Assembly (NCBI GenBank): GCA_035624425.1
Contig: DASPRN010000120.1
Location: forward strand, 1 to 15,628
Reading direction: 5' to 3'
Source: AC-32 sp035624425
GTDB taxonomy: Bacteria; Actinomycetota; Thermoleophilia; Gaiellales; Gaiellaceae
Length of the DNA stretch: 15,628 nucleotides
Numbering within the stretch: position 1 is the stretch's first letter; the number at the start of each line of letters is the position of its first letter. Of this stretch, positions 1 to 5,069 are shown in pieces. Below the pieces are notes generated by a model that saw only the letters and a list, made by a program, of their open reading frames with translations, made no database searches and was not told where the DNA came from. Made by a program: the position numbers and the translations under genes.

Positions 1-429
1 GAGGGGATCGCGACGGGGAACGCGACCTTCGAGACCGAGGTGCCGTCCTGGGCGGCGTGGGACGCGGCGCACCTGGCCGAGCATCGCTTCGTCGCGGAGC
101 GCGACGGCCGCGTCGTCGGCTGGATCGCGCTCTCGACGGCATCGCGGCGGCCCTGCTACGCGGGAGTGGCGGAGATCAGCGTCTATGTGACCGAGGCCGC
201 TCGCGGGAACGGCGTGGGCACCGAGCTGCTCGCGGCAGTCCTCGCAAGCGCGGAGGCGGCCGGGCTCTGGACGCTGCAGACGAGCGTCTTCCCCGAGAAC
301 CAACCGAGCCTGGCGCTCCTGCGCAGGTTCGGGTTTCGCACCGTCGGCACACGTGAGCGCATCGGCCGGCTCCACGGCGCCTGGCGGGACACCGTCCTGG
401 TCGAACGACGAAGCGAAGTGGTGACCTGA
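1..429 (+). CDS. GNAT N-acetyltransferase, phosphinothricin-acetyltransferase-like (5' truncated by window)
   Basis: The reading frame is open from base 1, so the true start lies outside the window. A GTG at 40 is in frame, but the residues before it (EGIATGNATFETEV) match the usual N-terminal part of this family, so it is not the start. The product would transfer an acetyl group from acetyl-CoA to an amine on a small molecule in the cytoplasm. The acetyl-CoA-binding motif A is visible as RGNGVGTELL, followed by the typical NQPSLALLRRFGFRTVGTRERIG stretch in two parts and the C-terminal WRDTVLVERRS. These features resemble Pat/Bar-type enzymes, but the substrate cannot be told from sequence. 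It converges on the minus-strand cyclase-like gene, with a hairpin between them. A second, broken copy of a related C-terminus lies at 1107-1163. Confidence 0.88.
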   Translation, partial: EGIATGNATFETEVPSWAAWDAAHLAEHRFVAERDGRVVGWIALSTASRRPCYAGVAEISVYVTEAARGNGVGTELLAAVLASAEAAGLWTLQTSVFPENQPSLALLRRFGFRTVGTRERIGRLHGAWRDTVLVERRSEVVT

Positions 430-472
430 GAGCGCGCGCAACCGTTCGTCCACAACCGTCCGCTTAGGCCAC

Positions 473-495
473 GTCCCGGGGACAGTCCCTGGGAC
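473..495. terminator. Hairpin between convergent genes, candidate bidirectional terminator
   Basis: Arms gtcccgggga (473-482) and tccctgggac (486-495) pair over ten positions with one mismatch or wobble and a 3-nt loop. It sits in the 70-bp gap between the stop codons of two converging genes (429 on plus, 500 on minus), where a shared terminator would be expected. No clear T tract follows on either strand, so intrinsic termination is not proven. The short GGGAC-rich palindrome could instead be a dispersed intergenic repeat. Confidence 0.4.
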
Positions 496-499
496 ACGG

Positions 500-994
500 C
501 TAAAAGGAGACGCCGGCGGCGACAAGCTCGTACGCTCGCACCAGCTCGCCGCCCCGGCGCGTGCGGACTTCTCCGAGGTCGCGCAGCGACCACTCGCCGA
601 GATCCTCGCCCTCCAGCAGCCCGGCGGTGAGCGGGGAGAGGAACGTCTGGCCGCCCTCGGCCGCGTCGCAGAGCTCCTCGCAGCGAAGGGCTGCGGCTTC
701 GCCAGCGTGGATCCCGATGCTCGCCTCCGGCCTCAGGCTGTCCGCCCACTCATGCTCGGCGAGCCCTCTCTGGACTGCCACAGCGGCGAATACCGCCTCC
801 CGAGGGCTCGCAAACCCGGCCGAGACCGAGTCGCCCGAGACCTCGACGCGTCTTCCGCCACCCTGGTTCAGCGCCGCGGTGACCACCCGCTGATACGCGC
901 TGAGGAGTGAGTCGAACCGCTCGGCAGGGAGCTCGCGGGCCAGGCGCATCATCCGCCGGCCTTCGACTGCGACGATCGTCGCCGGGCCGCTCAA
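500..994 (-). CDS. Degenerate class III nucleotidyl-cyclase-like protein (probable catalytically dead or decaying gene)
   Basis: The 164-residue product follows the class III adenylate/guanylate cyclase fold: a helix with RRMMRLARELP, then RRVEVSGDSVSAGFASPREAVFAAVAVQRGLA, ASIGIHAGEA, GGQTFLS and a C-terminal SLRDLGEV stretch. Only the second metal-binding Asp (D55 in GDSVSAGF) remains. The first (the D of the usual FTDIEGS) is replaced in IVAVEGRR. The catalytic Asn and Arg of the later helix are absent because the part between HAGEA and GGQ is shortened. The only available start is TTG at 994, with no ribosome binding site. The frame stays open upstream to a stop at 1109-1111 with no other start codon, and the duplicated sulfurtransferase fragment begins at 1030. 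The gene may therefore have lost its 5' end in that rearrangement. A regulatory pseudo-cyclase is the alternative. Confidence 0.6.
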   Translation of the reverse strand: MSGPATIVAVEGRRMMRLARELPAERFDSLLSAYQRVVTAALNQGGGRRVEVSGDSVSAGFASPREAVFAAVAVQRGLAEHEWADSLRPEASIGIHAGEAAALRCEELCDAAEGGQTFLSPLTAGLLEGEDLGEWSLRDLGEVRTRRGGELVRAYELVAAGVSF

Positions 995-1029
995 GTCGAG
1001 CTCATCATCGCCGAAGTAGCGTTCGGGCG

Positions 1030-1107
1030 GTGCGCTACCAGTTCGTCGACTGCCGCTGGGAGCTCGGGTCGCCGGGCAAGGGCCGGGAGCTGGGCGGCCC
1101 GGAGCGG
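1030..1107 (+). pseudogene. Duplicated, internally deleted 5' fragment of the sulfurtransferase gene
   Basis: Bases 1030-1091 match 2439-2500, the first 21 codons of the intact sulfurtransferase, with only two differences (ATG to GTG at the first codon, and CGT to CGC). The match then jumps: 1091-1107 equals 2671-2687 with one difference (the GGPER codons). About 171 bases of the parent gene (57 codons) are missing, and the reading frame is kept across the join. After GGPER the parent sequence ends and a different gene tail begins. The fragment has no catalytic domain and is a relic of a duplication, not a functional gene. Confidence 0.85.
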
Positions 1108-1163
1108 GCTACACGGCGCGCGACGTGGTCCTGCTCGAGCGGCGGAGCGACATGGTGACCTGA
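1107..1163 (+). pseudogene. C-terminal remnant of a second GNAT acetyltransferase gene
   Basis: Read from 1107, the bases encode GYTARDVVLLERRSDMVT and a stop. This aligns with the end of the acetyltransferase at the left edge of the window (GAWRDTVLVERRSEVVT and a stop). The two also share the string gtgacctgagag across and past the stop codon. The nucleotides differ at many third positions, so this is an older paralogue tail rather than a fresh copy of the left-edge gene. It joins the sulfurtransferase fragment in a different reading frame. No start or acetyl-CoA motif remains. Confidence 0.7.
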
Positions 1164-1171
1164 GAGTCGCA

Positions 1172-1762
1172 TCAGCCGCACCGTCGGGGCGAAACCCCAG
1201 AGCCGCCACCGAGCTGGATCTGGATCCGCCCCCTCCCGCGCACGGCGGCAACGATGTCGGTCGGGAAGACCCGGCGCTCGACAGAGATGCGGCGGAACTG
1301 CCAGAACACCGGCCTCGATCGAAGCCCGAGGTCGAGTCTCGTGCAGTCGGAGAGGTGGATCGAGGCGCTTCTGACGGTCGGCGCCACCAGCCCGTAAACG
1401 GCCAGGACACCCTGGTCACCGCTCGCCGCAAGCGGGCCGCCGAGCTCCGATACGAAGATGACGCGCCTCCGCAGGCGGCTCGGAGGCTCGCACCTCGCCT
1501 GAAACGACGTCTGCGGCGGCAGGATCACGGCGCAGATCAGGCCCGCCCGGCTCGAATACGCGTACTGCCAGCGCTCCCCGGCGAACGAGCGCGCAAGGAT
1601 CACGTCACCCGGCTGCACGGGGCGGCGGCCGGAGACTTCGGCGGCAAGGGCCGTGACCCGCGCCAACCTGGGATCGACCGGCTGGGCGGGTCGCGACCCG
1701 GATCGACCAGCGCAGCCGGTTACGCCGAGGGCCACGATCGCGGCCACTGCGACTCGACGCAT
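1172..1762 (-). CDS. Putative secreted lipoprotein of unknown function
   Basis: The 196-residue product begins MRRVAVAAIVALGVTGCAGR: a short basic n-region, a hydrophobic stretch and the lipobox VTGC, which places the lipidated cysteine at residue 17. It should be anchored to the outer face of the cytoplasmic membrane. I do not recognise the rest. It contains PGDVILARSFAGERWQYAYS, three more cysteines in the mature chain besides one next to the C-terminus (C77, C91, C140 and C195), and a C-terminal part rich in Arg. The ATG at 1762 is chosen because it starts exactly at the signal peptide; the frame runs further upstream only as overlap with the neighbouring gene. It lies 10 nt downstream of the stop of the secreted protein gene at 1773-2234, so the two are probably cotranscribed. 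There is no clear ribosome binding site, which fits coupling to the upstream gene. Confidence 0.72.
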   Translation of the reverse strand: MRRVAVAAIVALGVTGCAGRSGSRPAQPVDPRLARVTALAAEVSGRRPVQPGDVILARSFAGERWQYAYSSRAGLICAVILPPQTSFQARCEPPSRLRRRVIFVSELGGPLAASGDQGVLAVYGLVAPTVRSASIHLSDCTRLDLGLRSRPVFWQFRRISVERRVFPTDIVAAVRGRGRIQIQLGGGSGVSPRRCG

Positions 1763-1772
1763 GTGTGGGCAG

Positions 1773-2234
1773 CTACTTGTAGAGAACGATCTGCCAGGCG
1801 GTCCCGGCGGAGTCGTAGGTCTGCTCCTGACCCTGACGAAGCTGCCGGCTGGAGAAGAGAGGTGAGTAGTAGTAGCTCCCATCGATGCACTCCCAGGCCC
1901 AGGCATCGCGCGACGGCCATTCCTGGTAGACCGTGCTCGGCAGCACGAGGCGGTTGACCCTGATGAACATCGTCCCGGAGCAGCCGGTCGTGGTCTCGTA
2001 TCTGTTGTAGGCCCAGAACCTCGCCAGAAGCGCCTGGCAGCCGCCGGTCGAGTGGGTGATGTCTCCACCCTCGATCATCGTGCCGCTGGCAGAGCACGAC
2101 ACGGTGTACCCGGCCTCCTCTCCGCCGGAGTTCGATCCGAGACTGCGCGGGGCACCCATGGAGAGGACCAATGCGGTCGTCCCTGCAAGCACTCCGATCA
2201 GAAGGCTTCGTCGTGCGAGGCGGCGGTTTTTCAT
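1773..2234 (-). CDS. Small secreted protein with four cysteines, function unknown
   Basis: The 153-residue product has a long Arg-rich n-region (MKNRRLARRSLL) and a hydrophobic core (IGVLAGTTALVLSMGAP), then a mature domain rich in Tyr, Trp, Ser and Thr with cysteines at 47, 66, 85 and 116. Their number and spacing suggest two disulfides in an exported domain. No family is recognised. The start ATG at 2234 is supported by a strong Shine-Dalgarno sequence (aaagggagg, 2240-2248) five bases upstream; longer versions of the frame would run back through the divergent sulfurtransferase gene. The base composition looks less GC-biased than the surroundings. It is the first gene of an apparent two-gene unit with the lipoprotein at 1172-1762. 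Confidence 0.75.
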   Translation of the reverse strand: MKNRRLARRSLLIGVLAGTTALVLSMGAPRSLGSNSGGEEAGYTVSCSASGTMIEGGDITHSTGGCQALLARFWAYNRYETTTGCSGTMFIRVNRLVLPSTVYQEWPSRDAWAWECIDGSYYYSPLFSSRQLRQGQEQTYDSAGTAWQIVLYK

Positions 2235-2264
2235 CTGATCCTCCCTTTCGAGGGCCGAAAAAGC

Positions 2265-2319
2265 AGAGCCAATTCCTCCACGATCGTAACGGCCGGATTT
2301 CGCGATTTCTATTGGCTCT
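2265..2319. promoter_or_regulatory. Widely spaced 9-bp inverted repeat in the divergent intergenic region
   Basis: The 204-bp gap between the divergent secreted-protein gene (start 2234) and sulfurtransferase gene (start 2439) is locally AT-richer. It contains agagccaat (2265-2273) and its exact complement attggctct (2311-2319). Between the arms, the minus strand reads TACGAT (2283-2288), a possible -10 box for the secreted-protein unit. The arms could be operator half-sites or chance; no -35 element is clear. Confidence 0.25.
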
Positions 2320-2426
2320 TTTGGACACGGCCCTATTCGACAGGGGCAGCGGCTCGCGAGGCTCAGTCCTTGACGACGACCTCCCGTCCGACGCGGACGA
2401 CTCGCACGGAACCGTCGGCTCTCGCC

Positions 2427-2432
2427 TAGCCT
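2427..2432 (+). promoter_or_regulatory. Possible -10 box for a leaderless sulfurtransferase transcript
   Basis: TAGCCT ends six bases before the ATG at 2439. No Shine-Dalgarno sequence precedes that ATG, an arrangement expected for leaderless mRNA, which is common in Actinobacteria. No convincing -35 box was found. The duplicated copy has TAGCGT at a similar distance before its GTG. Confidence 0.25.
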
Positions 2433-2438
2433 GGCGGG

Positions 2439-3143
2439 ATGCGTTACCAGTTCGTCGACTGCCGCTGGGAGCTCGGGTCGCCGGGCAAGGGCCGGGAGCT
2501 CTACCTGATCGGGCACATCCCGGGCGCCTCGTTTCTCGACGTCGACGAGGACCTCTCGGCGCCTCCCGGGCCGGGCGGGCGGCATCCGCTGCCGAGCCCG
2601 CGCGACTTCGCGGCCGCCGCTTCACGGGCAGGGATCGGCTACGGCGTCTTCGTCGTCGCCTACGGGAACATGGGCGGTCCGGAGCGGCTCTGGTGGCTGC
2701 TCCGGCACTTCGGGCACGACGACTGCGCGGTGCTCGATCTGGAGGCCTGGCACGGCCCGCTCCGTGCAGGCGACGAGCAGATCGAGCCCGCAACCTTCGA
2801 CCCGCTCCCGCGCAGCGGCGACACGATCGAGGCGGACGAGCTCGCGGCACGGCTCGACGAGTTGCTCGTCGTCGACACGCGCCGGCCGGAGCGCTTCCGC
2901 GGCGAGGAGAACCCGATCGACAGGGTGCCCGGCCGGATCCCCGGCGCCCTCAACGCTCCCTGGAACGATCCGTTGCCCGAATTGCCCGAATTGCCCGATG
3001 GCGAGCTGGTCGCCTACTGCGGCTCGGGCGTGACCGCCTGCGTCGTCCTCCACCGGCTCGCCCTCGCAGGCCGTGAGGGCAGGCTCTACCCCGGCTCATG
3101 GAGCGAGTGGGAACAGCTCGAGCTGCCGGTCACGACAGGCTGA
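2439..3143 (+). CDS. Two-domain rhodanese-type sulfurtransferase
   Basis: The 234-residue protein has the tandem rhodanese layout of thiosulfate/3-mercaptopyruvate sulfurtransferases, which move sulfane sulfur to thiol or cyanide acceptors through a cysteine persulfide. Domain 1 (about 1-110) shows YLIGHIPGASFLDVDEDL, GRHPLPSPRDFAAAASRAGI and LWWLLRHFGHDDCAVLD, but no catalytic cysteine (AYGNMGGPER at that loop). Domain 2 (about 128-230) has LLVVDTRRPERFRGE, GRIPGALNAPW, the catalytic loop YCGSGVTA with C194, and the terminal PGSWSEWE signature. It is shorter than the roughly 280 residues usual for the family: it begins directly at the first beta strand and has a trimmed domain-1 loop. Its 3' end overlaps the convergent SIMPL gene by 14 bp. 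Its first codons are duplicated at 1030-1091. Confidence 0.9.
   Translation: MRYQFVDCRWELGSPGKGRELYLIGHIPGASFLDVDEDLSAPPGPGGRHPLPSPRDFAAAASRAGIGYGVFVVAYGNMGGPERLWWLLRHFGHDDCAVLDLEAWHGPLRAGDEQIEPATFDPLPRSGDTIEADELAARLDELLVVDTRRPERFRGEENPIDRVPGRIPGALNAPWNDPLPELPELPDGELVAYCGSGVTACVVLHRLALAGREGRLYPGSWSEWEQLELPVTTG
2973..2999 (+). repeat. Short tandem repeat inside the sulfurtransferase gene
   Basis: Three copies of a 9-base unit, ttgcccga followed by a (a, a, then t), encode LPELPELPD just before the catalytic strand of domain 2. The unit length is a multiple of three, so gain or loss of copies would keep the frame. The repeat lies in a linker loop. Confidence 0.8.
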
Positions 3144-3834
3144 ACGTCACCGTCACGCTCGCCTGCACCTGCTGCGTTCCGGGCTCGACCGGCGTGCTCG
3201 GGACCTTCGCCAGCGCGGCCCTGAACTCGACCGGCATCGGCAGCTGGCCGCTCGCGTCGATCCGCCGCACCTCGCCGAGCGACGCGCCGGCTTCCTCGGC
3301 GAGGGTCTCCGCCTTCGCGCGCGCATCGGCGAATGCGTCGCGCAGTGCCTGCTGGTAGAGGCCGCCGCGCCCGGACTGGTCGAATTGCGGCCCCGAGGTC
3401 TCGTTCGCACCGGCCGCCACGGCGCCATCGATGGCGGCGCCCGCGCGGTCGAGCTTGCGAACCGTCGCCGAGACCGAGTTGCTCGCCGTGAACCCCTCGA
3501 CCGATCCCGAGTCGCTCCGTCGCGGGTAGACGGAGACGTCCTGAGTCTGGATGTCGGCGCGAGCCACGCCCGCGGCCAGGAGCGCCTCGACCACCTTGCT
3601 CATCCGGGCCGCGTTCGCGGCCGTGGCCGTCGAGGCCGTGGCGCCGTCGCTCTCGACGCCGAAGCTGAACACGGCGGAGTCCGGGGCGCCGCTGGCCGCC
3701 CCGTTACCGCTGACGGTGATCGTCCGCCCGCTCGCAGTGGCCGAGCCGTGCGCTGCGCCCGGCCGACCGATTCCTGCGAAGGCGGCCGTGACGGCGAGCG
3801 CCGCGGCCAGAGCCGCGATCGAAAAGAGCTTCAT
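3130..3834 (-). CDS. Secreted SIMPL-domain (DUF541) protein
   Basis: The product (234 residues from this start) has a signal peptide (MKLFSIAALAAALAVTAAFAG) followed by a SIMPL/DUF541 domain. It is recognised by TITVSGNGAASGAPDSAVFSFGVE in two parts, ARADIQTQDVSVYP, FTASNSVSATVRKLDRAG, and the helix ALRDAFADARAKAETLAEEAG followed by LGEVRRID. Proteins of this family are exported; several (E. coli YggE, Brucella BP26) are linked to stress resistance or oligomeric channel-like assemblies, but the role here is unknown. Two ATGs stand in tandem (3837 and 3834). The Shine-Dalgarno GGAGG at 3840-3844 is two bases from the first and five from the second, so 3834 is preferred. The 3' end overlaps the convergent sulfurtransferase gene by 14 bp. 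Confidence 0.88.
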   Translation of the reverse strand: MKLFSIAALAAALAVTAAFAGIGRPGAAHGSATASGRTITVSGNGAASGAPDSAVFSFGVESDGATASTATAANAARMSKVVEALLAAGVARADIQTQDVSVYPRRSDSGSVEGFTASNSVSATVRKLDRAGAAIDGAVAAGANETSGPQFDQSGRGGLYQQALRDAFADARAKAETLAEEAGASLGEVRRIDASGQLPMPVEFRAALAKVPSTPVEPGTQQVQASVTVTFSLS

Positions 3835-3886
3835 CATGTCCTCCCGTGGTCGTGTGCCGGGAGTACGCCGCCCGCTAGCGCCTACG

Positions 3887-4411
3887 TCACGCGGTGGCGG
3901 TCGCCTGCTCCGAGAGCCCGGTCAGGTACGGCTGCCAGCCGTCCGGAACTCTCGGCGTCGCCAGGTGGATGAAGAGCACCGGCGCGGGCGGGCGCGGCTT
4001 GGCGCGCAGCGTCATCGAGACCTCTTCGGGCAGCCGGTTCCCCTTGCGCATGTTGCACGGCGCGCACGAGGTGACCACGTTCTCCCAGACGGACTCGCCG
4101 CCACGTGAGCGCGGTACGACGTGATCGAGAGTCAGCCGGCCGCCGCTCGAGCCGCAGTAGGCGCAGCGCCACCCGTCGCGCGCGAACAGGGCCCGGCGGG
4201 AGATCTTGCGCTGCAGAGTCCGCGGCACCCGCACGTACTGGACGAGGCGGATCACGTGCGGCCGCGGGTAGGTGTCGGTCGCGGACCTGAGCGGCTGCTC
4301 GAGCTCCTCGATCACCTCGGCCTTGCCCTTGAACACGAGCACGTGGGCACGCCGAACGGTGGTCACGTTCAGCGGCTCGTAGCTCGCGTTCAGGACAAGA
4401 ACTTGCTGCAC
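3887..4411 (-). CDS. HNH endonuclease family protein
   Basis: The 174-residue protein contains a complete HNH nuclease motif with a zinc-binding cysteine frame: C83-x2-C86 in WRCAYCG, LTLDHVVPRSRGG with D96 and H97, NVV with N111, and C116-x2-C119 in SCAPCNMRKGNR. The N-terminal part (VLVLNASYEPLNVTTVRRA) is the extension seen in a widespread family of stand-alone bacterial HNH proteins. The domain should cut DNA with a metal ion, but the physiological substrate of this family is not known. No methylase, phage terminase, intein or defence partner lies nearby, so a housekeeping or repair role is as likely as a mobile one. The start is GTG at 4411, without a Shine-Dalgarno sequence and seven bases after a possible -10 box. 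Confidence 0.88.
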   Translation of the reverse strand: MQQVLVLNASYEPLNVTTVRRAHVLVFKGKAEVIEELEQPLRSATDTYPRPHVIRLVQYVRVPRTLQRKISRRALFARDGWRCAYCGSSGGRLTLDHVVPRSRGGESVWENVVTSCAPCNMRKGNRLPEEVSMTLRAKPRPPAPVLFIHLATPRVPDGWQPYLTGLSEQATATA

Positions 4412-4418
4412 GGCGACG

Positions 4419-4424
4419 AATTTA
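4419..4424 (-). promoter_or_regulatory. Possible -10 box for a leaderless HNH-gene transcript
   Basis: On the minus strand the sequence TAAATT ends exactly seven bases before the GTG start at 4411, and no ribosome binding site lies between them. This spacing puts the transcription start at or next to the start codon. It is one of the few AT-rich hexamers in the neighbourhood. No good -35 box is seen; the hairpin at 4441-4459 occupies that position. Confidence 0.35.
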
Positions 4425-4440
4425 CCAGCCAGCGTGCAGG

Positions 4441-4459
4441 ACTCGGCCGCAGGCCGAGT
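4441..4459. terminator. Perfect 8-bp hairpin between the DUF4446 and HNH genes
   Basis: The arms actcggcc (4441-4448) and ggccgagt (4452-4459) are exact complements with a 3-base loop. The hairpin lies 30 bases beyond the stop of the minus-strand gene ending at 4489 and just upstream of the HNH start. It could end transcription of the DUF4446 gene, although no T tract follows, or act as an operator for the HNH promoter. Confidence 0.4.
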
Positions 4460-4488
4460 GCTCTGCGCGGGTTAGCCCGTAGGGCGTT

Positions 4489-4971
4489 CTAGCGAGACAT
4501 TGCTCTCTCGACGGCCTCGGCCTCTTCCGGCGAGAGGGCAACGGAAGCCTTGCCACGGTCGAGCTCCTTCATGTAGATCCGCGCATAGTCGCGGCCCTGG
4601 ATCGCGGTGACGACCACGCCCGTCCGCCGCGAATCGAGCACCGCGAGCGAAGCCGACTGGTGGCCGCCGGTGTCCTCGTAGGCGTCATAGCGGACGATCG
4701 AGACGTTGCGAACCGACTCGTCCGCACGGCGGTCGACGCGGACGAGCCCCGCCGCGATCTCGTCGACGGCCCGGTGGAGGTCGTCGATCCGGCCCTGGAG
4801 CGAGACGGCGAAGTCGACCAGGTCTCCGGTGCCACCCCCGAGCAACACCTGCTGGCCCACCAGGAGCCGCTTCACCCGTAGCCAGACCCACACAGCGAGC
4901 ACGAGCGCCACCACGGCCGCCACAGCCGCGCCGATCGCGATCCACGCCGCCGTGGAAGACGAGAAGGTCAC
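4489..4971 (-). CDS. DUF4446 family membrane-anchored protein
   Basis: The 160-residue product has one N-terminal transmembrane segment (about residues 8-31, IAIGAAVAAVVALVLAVWVW), a predicted helical linker (DLVDFAVSLQGRIDDLHRAV) that may form a coiled coil, and a small C-terminal domain. That domain carries the DUF4446 pattern: IVRYDAYEDTGGHQSASLAVLD, then GVVVTAIQGRDYARIYMKEL, and LSPEEAEAVERA. The family has no known function; members often sit near chromosome-partition or cell-envelope genes. The start is GTG at 4971, which lacks a clear ribosome binding site. It is separated from the upstream membrane-protein gene by 98 bp that hold two inverted repeats. Confidence 0.82.
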   Translation of the reverse strand: MTFSSSTAAWIAIGAAVAAVVALVLAVWVWLRVKRLLVGQQVLLGGGTGDLVDFAVSLQGRIDDLHRAVDEIAAGLVRVDRRADESVRNVSIVRYDAYEDTGGHQSASLAVLDSRRTGVVVTAIQGRDYARIYMKELDRGKASVALSPEEAEAVERAMSR

Positions 4972-4986
4972 TTACGCGACGGCTAA

Positions 4987-5004
4987 GGCATCGCTTGCGA
5001 TGCC
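4987..5004. promoter_or_regulatory. 18-bp palindrome upstream of the DUF4446 gene
   Basis: The sequence ggcatcgcttgcgatgcc has 8-bp perfect arms around a TT centre, and lies 16 bases upstream of the GTG start at 4971. The two-base centre is too small for a stable RNA hairpin loop without opening inner pairs, so it looks more like a dimeric protein binding site than a terminator. No regulator can be named. Confidence 0.35.
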
Positions 5005-5011
5005 GACCTCA

Positions 5012-5038
5012 GGAGGCGCGGGCTCTGCCCGTGCCTCC
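5012..5038. terminator. Strong hairpin downstream of the CARDB-like membrane-protein gene
   Basis: The arms ggaggcgcggg (5012-5022) and cccgtgcctcc (5028-5038) form an 11-position stem around a 5-base loop. One internal pair is G-T on the plus strand and a mismatch in minus-strand RNA. It begins 31 bases beyond the minus-strand stop at 5070 and is a fair candidate terminator, although no T run follows. Confidence 0.45.
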
Positions 5039-5069
5039 GTCTGAAATGACCGGTCGACGCGCATTTGTC

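Noticed and set aside
907..1158. Open frame of 83 codons over the mosaic fragment
   Set aside because: It is the sulfurtransferase start fragment read into the GNAT tail out of frame, preceded by antisense of the cyclase-like gene; no domain or ribosome site supports it.
3887..4411. HNH gene as a homing endonuclease, restriction enzyme or phage gene
   Set aside because: No intein, intron, methylase or phage gene nearby, and the N-terminal extension matches a common chromosomal stand-alone family.
4461..4488. Second hairpin cgggttagcccg next to the DUF4446 stop
   Set aside because: Only a 4-bp stem; too weak to call beside the better hairpin at 4441-4459.
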